A stretch of DNA of 64,000 bases. It comes from G963663315 sp963665165 (GTDB lineage: Bacteria; Pseudomonadota; Gammaproteobacteria; Arenicellales; Poriferihabitantaceae). Below the pieces are notes generated by a model. That model saw only the letters and a program-made list of their open reading frames with translations, had not been told where the DNA came from and made no database searches. The stretch's first letter is position 1. Each line of letters begins with the position of its first letter. The translations under genes and the position numbers were made by a program. The stretch covers positions 2,170,001-2,234,000 of the forward strand of contig OY761989.1 in assembly GCA_963665165.1 (NCBI GenBank). The letters run 5' to 3'. This document shows positions 26,055 to 35,290 of the stretch, piece by piece.

Positions 26055-27359
26055 ATGACCACGACCGACCTGGCAAAGCGCGTACACGACCATACGTTCA
26101 AACTGGACCCGATTGTCAGGAGCCTGCTGGATACGGATGTCTACAAGCTGTTGATGCTGCAAACGATCTGGAAGGAGTTTTCCACGATCCCGGTCACTTT
26201 TTCACTGGTCAACCGTTCCCGGCATGTCCGGCTGGCGCAGGAAATCGACCGGACCGAACTGGCCGAGCAACTGGACCACGCCCGCACGACCCGTCTTTCC
26301 AAAAAGGAAAAAATCTGGCTGGCCGGTAACACGTTCTATGGCAAGGAACGATTGTTCAGCCCTGAATTCATCGACTGGCTGGAAGCGTATCGCCTGCCGG
26401 AGTATGACCTCCAGGTTGAAAACGACCAGTACCGGATCGATTTTCATGGCAATTGGACCGATGTGACCCTGTGGGAACTGCCCGTGCTGACCATCATCAG
26501 CGAATTGAGATCCCGGTCGGCGTTGAAGAATACCGGACGATTCGAACTGGATGTCACTTACGCCAGGGCCAAGACCCGGTTATGGGAGAAAGTGACGCGC
26601 CTGAACCGGCTGCCCAATCTGCGGCTGGCCGATTTCGGCACTCGCAGGAGGCATGGTTTCCTATGGCATAACTGGTGCGTCGAGGCGTTGAAGGAAGGGC
26701 TTGGCGACAAATTCATTGGCACCAGCAATGTGCTGCTGGCGATGAACCACGACCTCGAGGCGATCGGCACCAACGCCCATGAACTGCCGATGGTCCTGGC
26801 CGCGACCGCGGGGAGCGACGACGAGTTGCTGCACGCCCCCTATAAAGTACTGGAAAGCTGGCAACGGACGTACGACGGAAACTTGCTGGTCGCCCTGCCC
26901 GACACATTCGGCACCACCGCATTTTTGAAAAACGCGCCAGAATGGATTGCGCGCTGGAGCGGATTTCGCATCGACTCCAAACAACCGGTCGCCGGGGGTG
27001 AGGAATTGATCCGGTGGTGGAACTCGATGAATCAGGATCCGAAGGAGAAACTGCTGATTTTTTCTGACGGCCTGGACATCGATGAAATTGAAACCGTTTA
27101 TCACCACTTCGATGGCCGGGTGCGGGTCGGCTTTGGCTGGGGCACCAATCTGACCAACGATTTCCGGGACTGCTCACCCACCCCGAATGACCGGCTCAAC
27201 CCGTTTTCCGTGGTCTGCAAGACCACCCGGGCCAACGGACACCCGACCGTGAAAATATCGGACAACCTGGAAAAAGCGACCGGACCGCAAAGTGAAATCG
27301 AGCGTTACCTCAGGATTTTCGGCCGGGACCAGATCGAGCGTTATGAGGTCACGGTCTGA
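26055..27359 (+). CDS. pncB: Nicotinate phosphoribosyltransferase PncB
   Basis: A 434-aa enzyme that joins nicotinate and PRPP to form nicotinate mononucleotide in NAD salvage. Diagnostic parts are LLDTDVYKLLMLQTIW (~18-33), LADFGTRRRHGF (~195), GTSNVLLA, the phosphorylated histidine in AIGTNAHELPM (~237-247) and FGWGTNLTNDF (~360). ATG 26055 is used; the longer frame lacks family similarity. A TATAAT sits at 26024-26029. It lies 5 bp before the GMC oxidoreductase gene, in an unusual pairing. Confidence 0.95.
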   Translation: MTTTDLAKRVHDHTFKLDPIVRSLLDTDVYKLLMLQTIWKEFSTIPVTFSLVNRSRHVRLAQEIDRTELAEQLDHARTTRLSKKEKIWLAGNTFYGKERLFSPEFIDWLEAYRLPEYDLQVENDQYRIDFHGNWTDVTLWELPVLTIISELRSRSALKNTGRFELDVTYARAKTRLWEKVTRLNRLPNLRLADFGTRRRHGFLWHNWCVEALKEGLGDKFIGTSNVLLAMNHDLEAIGTNAHELPMVLAATAGSDDELLHAPYKVLESWQRTYDGNLLVALPDTFGTTAFLKNAPEWIARWSGFRIDSKQPVAGGEELIRWWNSMNQDPKEKLLIFSDGLDIDEIETVYHHFDGRVRVGFGWGTNLTNDFRDCSPTPNDRLNPFSVVCKTTRANGHPTVKISDNLEKATGPQSEIERYLRIFGRDQIERYEVTV

Positions 27360-27364
27360 AGGCC

Positions 27365-28987
27365 ATGGTCCAGGCGCCCGTTGACTTCATTCTCATCGGC
27401 TCCGGCTCCGCGGGGTCGGTCCTCGCCAGGCGCCTCGCGGACAGCGGAGATCATACCGTCCTGGTGCTGGAAGCCGGCGGCAGCGACCGCAGGTTCTGGG
27501 TGCAGACTCCGATAGGCTATGGCAAAACCTTTTACGACCCGTCCGTCAACTGGCGCTATACCACCCTGGCGCAGCCCCGGCTGAACGGCAGGACGAGCTA
27601 CTGGCCGCGAGGCCGGATCATGGGCGGTTCAAGCTCGATCAACGCCATGGTATACATTCGCGGCCAGCACGAAGACTATAACGACTGGCGGGACCTGGGA
27701 AACCCGGAATGGGGCTGGGACGAGGTGTTGCCTTATTTCCGGAAATCCGAGACCAATTCCCGTGGCGGCGACGCCTTTCGCGGCGACAGCGGCCCCTTGT
27801 ACGTCAATGACCCGAGCGCATCGTATCATCCCACCTGCCGCACCTTCATCGAGGCGGCCACGCAATACGGGCTGAAACCGAACCCGGATTTCAATGGCGC
27901 AACCCAGGAAGGGGTCGGCATGTACCAGATCACCACCAAAAACGGTTTCCGCATGTCCGCGGCAAAGGCGTACCTGCGTCCGGCGCTGGCGAAAACAAAC
28001 TGCAATATCGAACTGAACGCACAGGTCACCCGTATTCTTTTCGACCGTAAAAAAGCGGTCGGGGCGGAGTATCTGCAAAACGGGGAAATCCGGCAGGCCC
28101 GCGCCCGCAGGGAGGTCATCGTCTGCGCCGGCGCCGTCAACTCACCCCAGCTATTGCAACTGTCCGGCATCGGGCCGGGAGAACTCCTGCGCCGGCATGG
28201 GATTGACGTGATCCTGCATCACCCGCAGGTCGGCCGCAATCTTCAGGATCATCTGGCATTGACCCATTTCTATCGTTCGAAAGTCCCCACACTGAACAAT
28301 CAACTCTATCCCTGGTGGGGAAAACTCCATGCCGGATTGAAATATGTCCTGTTCCGGAAAGGTCCGCTATCCCTCAGCGTCAATCAGGCGGGCGGCTTCA
28401 TCCGGAGTCATCCGGGGCGGGAACGTCCGAACCTGCAACTGTATTTTTCGGCGCTGACCTACCTCACATCGCCCAAAGGCAAGCGGCCATTGATGCGCCC
28501 CGACCCCTGGCCCGCTTTCCAGAACGGGATTTGCCAATGCCGGCCGACCAGCCGCGGCGCCATCCGCATCGCGTCGAACGACCCGCTGGACTACCCGGAC
28601 ATCGATCCCGGCTACTTGTCGACCGACCACGACATACAGGAAATGGTCGAGGGATTCCGGCTGCTGCGGGGAATGGCGGAAATGCCCGCTTTCCGGAAAA
28701 TCATCGAAAGCGAGATCTCCCCCGGTGGTTCCGTTCAATCCGAATCCCGGATCATCGAGGACATCCGGGAACGCAGCGAGACCGTTTTCCACCCGACCAG
28801 CACCTGTATGATGGGGCCTGATCCGGCGTCATCGGTCGTAGACCGGGATTTGCGGGTGCATGGGATGCAGGGCCTGAGAGTGGTGGACGCGTCCGTTTTT
28901 CCCACCATCATCTCCGGCAACACCAATGGCCCGGTGATCATGGTTGCCGAAAAAGCCGCGGACATCATCCTGCGGGACAGCGACTGA
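27365..28987 (+). CDS. GMC-family FAD oxidoreductase (choline/alcohol dehydrogenase type)
   Basis: A 540-aa flavoprotein. FAD site LIGSGSAGSVLARRLADSG is at ~10-28. The GMC signature PRGRIMGGSSSINAMVYIRG is at ~82-101. The second signature GAVNSPQLLQLSGIGPGELL is at ~257-276. C-terminal catalytic residues are His in VFHPTSTCMMGP (~476) and Asn in ISGNTNGPVIMVAEKAA. It oxidises an alcohol to an aldehyde (choline dehydrogenase, BetA, is the best-known relative). It starts 5 bp after pncB and is followed by an MDR reductase gene 45 bp on. Choline as substrate would fit the methylated-amine context but is not established. Confidence 0.9.
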   Translation: MVQAPVDFILIGSGSAGSVLARRLADSGDHTVLVLEAGGSDRRFWVQTPIGYGKTFYDPSVNWRYTTLAQPRLNGRTSYWPRGRIMGGSSSINAMVYIRGQHEDYNDWRDLGNPEWGWDEVLPYFRKSETNSRGGDAFRGDSGPLYVNDPSASYHPTCRTFIEAATQYGLKPNPDFNGATQEGVGMYQITTKNGFRMSAAKAYLRPALAKTNCNIELNAQVTRILFDRKKAVGAEYLQNGEIRQARARREVIVCAGAVNSPQLLQLSGIGPGELLRRHGIDVILHHPQVGRNLQDHLALTHFYRSKVPTLNNQLYPWWGKLHAGLKYVLFRKGPLSLSVNQAGGFIRSHPGRERPNLQLYFSALTYLTSPKGKRPLMRPDPWPAFQNGICQCRPTSRGAIRIASNDPLDYPDIDPGYLSTDHDIQEMVEGFRLLRGMAEMPAFRKIIESEISPGGSVQSESRIIEDIRERSETVFHPTSTCMMGPDPASSVVDRDLRVHGMQGLRVVDASVFPTIISGNTNGPVIMVAEKAADIILRDSD

Positions 28988-29032
28988 AAACACCACCCGA
29001 AAACAACATAAAAGAACCTGGAGACTGGAATC

Positions 29033-30133
29033 ATGCCCCTTCCATCGAAAATGGCCGCAGCGCTGCTGACCGGGCACGGCGGATTCGACAAACTCGAATA
29101 CCGGGAAGATATTCCGCTGCCGGTCCCGAACGAAAATGAAGTTTTGATCCGGGTCGCTGCCGCCGGAGTCAACAATACGGATATCAACACCCGCGTCGCC
29201 TGGTATTCCAAACAAGTGACCGGGCAGACCAATGACCTGGCCGAATCCGGTTCCGGGGGGAGCGCCGGGGGCGAGCGCGGCGCGGACGGGAGCTGGACCG
29301 GTGACCCGCTGGTCTTTCCGCGCATACAGGGCGCCGACATCTGCGGCTATATCGTTGCGGTCGGGAACCGGGTTTCACAGAACCGGATCGGCGAGCGCGT
29401 ACTGGTCAGGAGCATGCAGCGCATCGAATCCCGCCCCTGGGAATGCCGGACCATCGGCTCGGAATGCGATGGCGGATTCGCACAGTTCGCAAAGGCGCCC
29501 TCGCGGGAAACTTTAGCGGTCCACTGCGACTGGAGCGACGCGGAACTGGCCTCCATCCCCTGCGCCTGGTCAACGGCTGAAGGGATGCTGCATCGCGCAT
29601 CGGTCGGCGCGGAAACGGTTCTGGTTACCGGCGCTTCCGGGGGCGTCGGCTCGGCCGCGGTGCAACTGGCCAAACGCCGTGGAGCCCGGGTCATCGGCAT
29701 GGCCTCCGCCGCAAAGATGCAGGCGGTGCGGGAGGCCGGCGCGGATTCAGTGATCGAACGCGGGGACAACCTGGTTGAACGGTTGGGAACCGGGTCGGTC
29801 GATGTGGTCGTGGACGTAGTGGCGGGCGCCGGGTGGACCCGGTTGCTGGATGTGCTGCGCCGAGGCGGACGCTATGCCACGTCAGGAGCCATTGCCGGCC
29901 CCATCGTGGAACTGGATATCCGCACGCTGTACCTGAAGGACCTCACATTCTTCGGGTGCACCTTTCAGGAAGACGTGGTTTTCGAGAACCTGGTTTCCTA
30001 CATCGAATCCGGGGAAATCCGGCCGCTGCTTTCGAAAACCTACCCACTCGACAAAATCACGGAGGCCCAGAAGGACTTCATTGCCAAGAAATATCCAGGC
30101 AAACTGGTCCTCATCCCGCCGCAACCGGACTGA
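29033..30133 (+). CDS. Zinc-type/quinone-reductase-like medium-chain dehydrogenase
   Basis: A 366-aa MDR-family NAD(P)-dependent oxidoreductase. The N-terminal GroES-like domain has AAAGVNNTDINTRVAWYSKQ. The Rossmann motif VLVTGASGGVGSAAVQLAKR is at ~199-218. VDVVVDVVAGAGWTRLLDVLRRGGRY follows the family pattern. An insertion around residues 62-85 is rich in Gly/Ser (SGSGGSAGGE). Start ATG 29033 has GGAG upstream. It probably shares a transcript with the GMC gene, which could supply its aldehyde or alcohol substrate (inference). Confidence 0.88.
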   Translation: MPLPSKMAAALLTGHGGFDKLEYREDIPLPVPNENEVLIRVAAAGVNNTDINTRVAWYSKQVTGQTNDLAESGSGGSAGGERGADGSWTGDPLVFPRIQGADICGYIVAVGNRVSQNRIGERVLVRSMQRIESRPWECRTIGSECDGGFAQFAKAPSRETLAVHCDWSDAELASIPCAWSTAEGMLHRASVGAETVLVTGASGGVGSAAVQLAKRRGARVIGMASAAKMQAVREAGADSVIERGDNLVERLGTGSVDVVVDVVAGAGWTRLLDVLRRGGRYATSGAIAGPIVELDIRTLYLKDLTFFGCTFQEDVVFENLVSYIESGEIRPLLSKTYPLDKITEAQKDFIAKKYPGKLVLIPPQPD

Positions 30134-30194
30134 ACGGGACCGGATATCCGAAGCGCTCCGGCGCCAGGCCGGGGCGCCGCTCTATCTGCCCGGC

Positions 30195-30863
30195 TCAATC
30201 GTCGCTGAAAATCCCCAGAATGTGAAGCAGGCTCAGGAATATGTTGAAGATCGAGACATAGAGCGTAACCGTGGCATTGATATAGTTGGTCTCTCCACCA
30301 TGGATGATTTCACTGGTCTGGAACAGGATCAGGCCCGACATCAGCAGGATGAACATGGCCGAGATCGCCAGGCTCAGCGCCGGCATCGGGAAAATCAGGG
30401 TGACCAGCATCGCCAGGAACGCGACCAGGATACCCGCCATCAGCATACCGCCCATGAAACTGAAATCCTTCCGGGTGACCAGGACATAGCCGGACAGCCC
30501 GATAAAGATAACCCCTGTGCCGCCCAGCGCCATCATCACGATTTCACTGCCGCCCGGAAGAGCATGGATATAGTAGCTCAGGATCGGCCCGAGGGTCAGT
30601 CCCATGAATCCGGTCAACGCAAAGACGAACACCAGTCCGAGGATGGAATTCCTGAATTTACTGGTCAGGAACAGCAGGCCGAAATAACCCACCAGGGTGA
30701 CTATGGCCCCCAGCGGCGGGAAATTCATCACCATCGACAAACCCGCTGTAAAAGCGCTGAACAGCAACGTCATCGACAGCAATATATAAGTGTTTTTCAG
30801 AACACGGTTCATCTCGACGCCGCGTGCAGCCGGACGCGCAACCGCAGTTTCGTATCTTGCCAT
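30195..30863 (-). CDS. Bax inhibitor-1 / YccA family membrane protein
   Basis: A 222-aa inner-membrane protein with about seven hydrophobic helices, matching the BI-1/YccA fold (VLKNTYILLSMTLLFSAFTAGL at ~20-41; the last segments SEIIHGGETNYINATVTLYVSIFNIF then LLHILG). The conserved acidic residues near the C-terminal helix (D/E in SEIIHGGE and the final SDD) correspond to the proton/calcium sensor of the family. E. coli YccA restrains the FtsH protease; bacterial BsYetJ leaks calcium. It stands alone, divergent from the LysR gene. Confidence 0.92.
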   Translation of the reverse strand: MARYETAVARPAARGVEMNRVLKNTYILLSMTLLFSAFTAGLSMVMNFPPLGAIVTLVGYFGLLFLTSKFRNSILGLVFVFALTGFMGLTLGPILSYYIHALPGGSEIVMMALGGTGVIFIGLSGYVLVTRKDFSFMGGMLMAGILVAFLAMLVTLIFPMPALSLAISAMFILLMSGLILFQTSEIIHGGETNYINATVTLYVSIFNIFLSLLHILGIFSDD

Positions 30864-31024
30864 TTTAACTTCTCACCTCAATACGGATATGGGAAACCTG
30901 ATTCGACAGGGCGCGGGTCATGCGCGCCTCATTTACTGCCGATAGTATAGTAGAATAGGGTTGGACACGCAAATTTCAAGTGCAGACCGATCATCAACCC
31001 GCATAATCCAAAAGGACCGCCACC

Positions 31025-31936
31025 TTGGCCGATCGACGACTCCAGGTATTCAGCGCTGTAGCGAAACTGCTCAGTTTCACGAAAGCGGCCGAGACATTGC
31101 ACATGACCCAACCGGCTGTGACGTTCCAGGTCCGCCAACTGGAAGAATATTTCAATACACGCCTGTTCGACCGGACACACAATCGGATCGCCCTGACCCA
31201 GACCGGCGAGGTCGTAAAGGAATACGCGGACCGGATCATCGCCCTGTACAAGGAAATGGATATCCAGGTAAGAACCCTGACCGGAGATGTGCAAGGCCCG
31301 CTGATCGTCGGCGCCAGCACCACCATCGGGGAATATTTCATCCCCGGAGTGGTGGGCGCATATCAATCGAAATTCCAGGATGTCCGGGTCCGCCTGAATG
31401 TGGCCAATACCAACTCCATCATCCACATGGTGGAGAACAACCAGATCGACGTCGGCATCGTCGAAGGACCGGTCAACAACAAGACCCTGGTAACCGATGT
31501 GATCTGGGATGACGAACTGGTCGTGATCTGCGCCCCCGAACACCCCCTCGGCAAATACAGGCAGGTGGGCGCCGACCTGATCGGGTCCTACCCGTTTATC
31601 GGACGCGAAGAAGGGTCGGGCACCCGCGAAGTGATCGAAAACTGGTTGACCGGGCAGGACCGGAGTATCGAAGAACTGGATATCATCATGGAATTCGGCA
31701 GCCCGGAGTCCATCAAGAACGCGGTAGCGGCGGGACTGGGTATTTCGATCGTTTCAGTCGCAACCATCGAAAAGGAACTGATTCTGAAATCATTGCGCGC
31801 CATTCCGTTGACCAACCCCATCCGCCGCCCGTTCTCCATTGTCTATCAACGGCAGAAATTCCGCCTGCGGGCGATGGATGAATTCCTCGAATTCGCGCAG
31901 GCGCTCTGCGCCACCAAACGGAAATTGATCGACTGA
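31025..31936 (+). CDS. LysR-family transcriptional regulator
   Basis: A 303-aa regulator. The N-terminal winged HTH (LLSFTKAAETLHMTQPAVTF then QVRQLEEYFNTRLFDR, ~14-50) precedes a periplasmic-binding-like effector domain (~90-295, FIGREEGSGTREVIENWL typical of the CysB/CbbR side of the family). The start is TTG 31025 with AAGGA 9 bp upstream; no ATG is suitable. It is divergent from the Bax-inhibitor gene. A 24-bp near-perfect palindrome 20 bp past its stop could be its binding site for something downstream, but no target operon is obvious. Confidence 0.88.
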   Translation: MADRRLQVFSAVAKLLSFTKAAETLHMTQPAVTFQVRQLEEYFNTRLFDRTHNRIALTQTGEVVKEYADRIIALYKEMDIQVRTLTGDVQGPLIVGASTTIGEYFIPGVVGAYQSKFQDVRVRLNVANTNSIIHMVENNQIDVGIVEGPVNNKTLVTDVIWDDELVVICAPEHPLGKYRQVGADLIGSYPFIGREEGSGTREVIENWLTGQDRSIEELDIIMEFGSPESIKNAVAAGLGISIVSVATIEKELILKSLRAIPLTNPIRRPFSIVYQRQKFRLRAMDEFLEFAQALCATKRKLID

Positions 31937-31956
31937 TTGGTAAAATCGTATCCACT

Positions 31957-31980
31957 CTACTATACTCATGAGTAAAGTAG
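31957..31980. promoter_or_regulatory. 24-bp near-perfect palindrome
   Basis: CTACTATACTCA meets TGAGTAAAGTAG with a single mismatched pair. The symmetric core is TACTCATGAGTA. It has no T tract. A related half-palindrome (TTTACTCATTTTAGTAA) lies upstream of the secreted-protein gene near 41961-41977. Probable protein-binding site. Confidence 0.45.
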
Positions 31981-32171
31981 ACTGGATTACTATCGAAAAG
32001 GAGGAGACTCTCTGCAAGGCAGGTACCACTACTACCGTTTACATCCCTTTTCACTCGGAGAAATCAATTCAACGCCCAACAGAAGCGATTTCCAATTGTT
32101 GATGAAATTCGGTGGATTCCCATTCTTGAGAATACGTATGTCTGTTTTCGTATCCTGCCTTATGGCGCAAC

Positions 32172-32208
32172 AAAAAGCCCCTATTTGCCGTTGAATGCAA
32201 ATCAGGGG
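32172..32208 (-). terminator. Orphan minus-strand Rho-independent terminator
   Basis: On the minus strand CCCCTGATTTGC (32208-32197) pairs with GCAAATAGGGG (32188-32178), with one bulge, and is followed by C and five T residues. No minus-strand gene precedes it, so it may end a small RNA from 32209-32440. Confidence 0.5.
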
Positions 32209-32475
32209 AAAGCAAGGTCAGCCCGGCTATTCGGTATTTTCGGGAACGTACCGATATTCCAGTGTTTTATCAGGTTCATACCGGTTCCAGGGATTATCTC
32301 GACAAGGGGACCCGAATTTTACCCTTTCATGTTTTCTGCAAAGAATCAGGATTACCCTGACTACCGCTGGCTCCTTGCCAACCGGCCAGGACCGGGGAAA
32401 GATATAAAAAGTTTTCCGTAGCCGGATTACAGTTATAATTTCACCCGAATATCCACATTGGAGCAACCAGAAACC

Positions 32476-35031
32476 GTGAACACCAGCGCCCGGACGATTT
32501 GTCTGGCCATCGTACTGCGCCCCGGAACGGAAATCACCCGTAAATGCCTGGAAAGCGCCGCCCCTTTCATTGACAGTTGGGTAATCCTCGCCTGCCAGCC
32601 GCCGCGCCGCGCCGGTCGCGGAAACCAGCCACCGGAGTCCGGCGAACGGATCACGGAAATCCTCGGCCACCTGCCCGGCCAGACGGTCCACCACGACTGT
32701 ACCGGTTTTGCCGCGGCCTGGAGCCATGCCTTCAGCCTCGCCCGCGAAATGGCCGACACGGTACTGATGCTTGAGCCGGATGAACGGATACAGTGCTTCG
32801 ATTCCGGTATTTCCTTGGCTCCCGGAGCGGAAATCGGCCTTCTGGAAATCCGCACTCCGCGTTTCTCACTGCGCCAGCCGCGACTGCTGCGAAGCGATGC
32901 TGCGGTCGAATTCCTGGACAGCGCGACCGGACAGGCCGGCCAGATCCGGTTCGACGATCGCCACGTCTGTGAAGCGGCGCCCCATGTCAACCTGCTGCCC
33001 CGCCTGCAGGATGACGGAATCCGGCTCAAGAAGATTCCCGACCTGAATGACGATATCGCGCGACTTCATTCCCGGCTGGGCTCCGATTCCGTACTGGCCG
33101 CCTCCCCGGCCGGATTGAATGTCCTGTTATCCACCGCGCACTCCTGCCTGCAAGCGGGCAAAACCAAAAAGGCCGTAAAATACTTTCAGGCGGTGGCGGA
33201 CCAGGTAACCGGGGAAGACCTGACGGATGGGAACAGGACCGAGCTTTACTGGCAGGCCCGGTATTTTCTGGCCCTGATCCACACCTCGAAAAACCGCATC
33301 CCGGAAGCGCTCGACCTGCTCAGCGCCTGCATCACGCAGGACCTGGAGAGGCTGGAACCGTTCATGCGGCTGGCCGAAATCTTCGAAGCCAATCACGAAC
33401 TGGAACGGGCGGCAACCCTGATCGAACTGACGGTTGACGTGCCGCAGCCATTGCTCGCGCGCTATTCAGAACCTTCCATCTACCACTATTCAGCCCGGAT
33501 GATGGCAGCGAAACTCAACGCCAGGCTCGGTCGGACCGATGCCGCGATTGAACATGCCGACAAACTCGGCCTGCACCAGGACCTGCCGAAGGAAATCGAG
33601 AAGCAGCGGAAAGAACTGCTGGCGGAGCAGCATCAGGCAGAACGGACGCGCAACGCCGACGACTCCCCGACGGGGAGCCGACACACTGTGCCGGCGTCCC
33701 CCCCGATCCCCTCGACACCCCTCGCCGCGCAACCCGACCCGGCGGCCTCTCCGTCTCCATCCCCCATACTCACGATCGGAATGGCGACCTACGATGATTT
33801 TGATGGCGTCTATTTCACCGTCATGTCCATCATGCTGTACCATCGCGCAGCGCTGCCGGACATCGAAATCGTGGTGATCGACAACAACCCCGGCTCCAGC
33901 CACGGCCAGTCCGTAGCCAAATTTTGCCGGCACACCGGCCAGGTTCGTTACATCCCCGCCCCGGAATACAAAGGCACCACGATCAAGGAACGGGTGTTCG
34001 CCGAGGCGCGGGGTGAGTTCGTACTGTGTGTGGACTGCCATGTTTTCCTGCACGATGGCGCTGTGGGCCGTTTGCTGGAATATTGCGCCAGGCATCCCGA
34101 CAGTGCGGACCTGCTGCACGGGCCGCTGTGCTATGACAATTTTCAACAGATCAGCACACACATGGAAAAACGCTGGAACGGAGGTTTTTTCGGCGTTTGG
34201 GGAACCGACTCGCGCGGCAGGGACAGCGATGGGGAACCCTTTGAAATTCCACTTCAGGGCATGGGCCTGTTCGCCTGCCGCAAAGCCGCCTGGCCCGGTT
34301 TCAACCGGAAATTTCGCGGCTTCGGTGGAGAAGAGGGTTATATCCACGAAAAAATCCGCCAGAACGGCGGCAGAGTCCTGTGCCTGCCATTCTTGCAATG
34401 GTCCCATCGTTTTGAACGCCCGAACGGGGTCCAGTACGTCAACCGTTGGGAAGACCGCATCCGCAACTACCTGATTGGCTGGGACGAATTGGGAATGCCC
34501 ACCACGGAACTGCTCCAGCACTTCTCCAACCACATCAGCCATAAAGCCGCCAGCTCGGCAAACGCATGGTTCATACAGGAAAAGCGCGGCCCGCTCTGGG
34601 CGTTCGACACCCTATTCTGGCTGTCGGGTTCGGACTCGGCCTGGGAGCGTGAACTCAAAACACTGAAAAACCTCTCAATAGACCGCATCACACAAAAGAT
34701 AGAACTGGCGGACACCCCGGATACAGGCAACCAGGCATTGATCCAGGCCCAGCAGCGTATCCTCGACCTGGCAATCCGGCAAAATCTGGACGACATCGTA
34801 ATCATCAACGGCAGCCATGGATTTATCGAAAATCCGAGGAAAAAACTCCTCTCGGCCCAATCGAAACTCGAAGACAAAAAAACCGATGTCCTGGCGACAA
34901 ACGAATTTTGCGCGGACTCCGGCCCTTCAACCGCCGCGAACCCGGCCCATCGGGCGATGGATCATCTGCTGATCATTCGCAATAACGCCTTCCAGGCGGC
35001 GCAGGCCATCCTGAACGCCGGACAGACCTGA
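32476..35031 (+). CDS. Large glycosyltransferase family 2 protein with TPR-like region
   Basis: An 851-aa protein. The N-terminal ~220 residues look like a degenerate GT2 domain (TICLAIVLRPGTEITRKCLESA, VLMLEPDERI). Residues ~220-400 are helical repeats of TPR type (AHSCLQAGKTKKAVKYFQAV, ALDLLSACITQDLERLEPFM). A Pro/Ser linker follows. A complete GT2 domain runs ~430-690 (LTIGMATYDDFDGVYFTVMS, VVIDNNPGS, ARGEFVLCVDCHVFLHDGA with the DxD-like metal site, GGEEGYIHEKIRQNGGRVL). The start is unclear: GTG 32476 is given; TTG 32458 is the alternative. A soluble enzyme; the sugar and acceptor are unknown. Confidence 0.82.
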   Translation: MNTSARTICLAIVLRPGTEITRKCLESAAPFIDSWVILACQPPRRAGRGNQPPESGERITEILGHLPGQTVHHDCTGFAAAWSHAFSLAREMADTVLMLEPDERIQCFDSGISLAPGAEIGLLEIRTPRFSLRQPRLLRSDAAVEFLDSATGQAGQIRFDDRHVCEAAPHVNLLPRLQDDGIRLKKIPDLNDDIARLHSRLGSDSVLAASPAGLNVLLSTAHSCLQAGKTKKAVKYFQAVADQVTGEDLTDGNRTELYWQARYFLALIHTSKNRIPEALDLLSACITQDLERLEPFMRLAEIFEANHELERAATLIELTVDVPQPLLARYSEPSIYHYSARMMAAKLNARLGRTDAAIEHADKLGLHQDLPKEIEKQRKELLAEQHQAERTRNADDSPTGSRHTVPASPPIPSTPLAAQPDPAASPSPSPILTIGMATYDDFDGVYFTVMSIMLYHRAALPDIEIVVIDNNPGSSHGQSVAKFCRHTGQVRYIPAPEYKGTTIKERVFAEARGEFVLCVDCHVFLHDGAVGRLLEYCARHPDSADLLHGPLCYDNFQQISTHMEKRWNGGFFGVWGTDSRGRDSDGEPFEIPLQGMGLFACRKAAWPGFNRKFRGFGGEEGYIHEKIRQNGGRVLCLPFLQWSHRFERPNGVQYVNRWEDRIRNYLIGWDELGMPTTELLQHFSNHISHKAASSANAWFIQEKRGPLWAFDTLFWLSGSDSAWERELKTLKNLSIDRITQKIELADTPDTGNQALIQAQQRILDLAIRQNLDDIVIINGSHGFIENPRKKLLSAQSKLEDKKTDVLATNEFCADSGPSTAANPAHRAMDHLLIIRNNAFQAAQAILNAGQT

Positions 35032-35116
35032 CCCTGGCGAACCTCGAAACCCGTCAACCCGACCTGGCCATCCGGAGACTCCCGTAAGGGCCGGACACCG
35101 AACCGGCCCGACAACC

Positions 35117-35150
35117 GACCCACTGCCGATGAAATCCGGAAAATCCCGAT
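35117..35150 (+). pseudogene. Short 5' fragment of the DUF3782-type nuclease-like gene
   Basis: The stretch CCCACTGCCGATGAAATC with GGAAAATCC following matches 20805-20835 of the intact gene, including the codons for PTADEIWKIL with a few changes. Nothing else of the gene remains. It abuts the promoter of the RNA/DUF3800 locus. Confidence 0.6.
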
Positions 35151-35178
35151 TGACAATATTATATAAATACCCTATATT
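35150..35178 (+). promoter_or_regulatory. Strong sigma70 promoter of the RNA/DUF3800 locus
   Basis: Consensus -35 TTGACA (35150-35155), a 17-bp spacer, and -10 TATATT (35173-35178). Transcription would begin at about 35185, exactly where the structured RNA begins. It is the best sigma70 match I saw in the window. Confidence 0.8.
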
Positions 35179-35185
35179 TCATCCT

Positions 35186-35254
35186 GCGTCTGGGATGAGT
35201 CGCCAAGCGTCTCGCTCCGGGGCTTAAAGCCCCGATACCCAGTCGCTTTTTTTT
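35186..35254 (+). ncRNA. Compact three-helix RNA with U8 tail upstream of DUF3800 gene
   Basis: Reading the sequence gives a multibranch fold. The outer stem is 35186-35194 with 35238-35246 (GCG-T-CTGGG against CCCAG-T-CGC). Hairpin 1 is 35197-35203 with 35207-35213 (GAGTCGC, loop CAA, GCGTCTC). Hairpin 2 is 35218-35224 with 35228-35234 (CGGGGCT, loop TAA, AGCCCCG). Eight T residues follow at once (35247-35254). The outer stem and hairpin 1 each hold a central U-U mismatch. It could be a terminated small RNA or a leader/attenuator of the gene 37 nt downstream. Candidate structured RNAs named DUF3800 motifs have been reported upstream of DUF3800 genes; I cannot tell whether this matches one. 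Confidence 0.7.
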
Positions 35255-35290
35255 GTCTAAAAAATCACCTGTACACGCATCAGACAAATA

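Larger units (their letters stand above)
31937..32475. other. 539-bp gap: palindrome, orphan terminator, possible ORF remnant
   Basis: No complete gene is seen. The gap holds the palindrome at 31957-31980, an orphan minus-strand terminator at 32172-32208 and a TATAAT at 32434-32439 in front of the glycosyltransferase. The plus-strand peptide around 32075-32110 (FQLLMKFGGFPFL) vaguely recalls the C-terminal part of ATPases with DUF4143 but is too short to call. Confidence 0.5.

Noticed and set aside
32185..32421. A 78-aa plus-strand ORF before the glycosyltransferase
   Set aside because: It runs through a terminator hairpin and a promoter-like region, has no ribosome site and no protein-like composition.
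35186..35254. Structured RNA considered as a tRNA or known riboswitch
   Set aside because: It lacks an anticodon arm, T-loop consensus and CCA-type end, and no familiar riboswitch core is visible.
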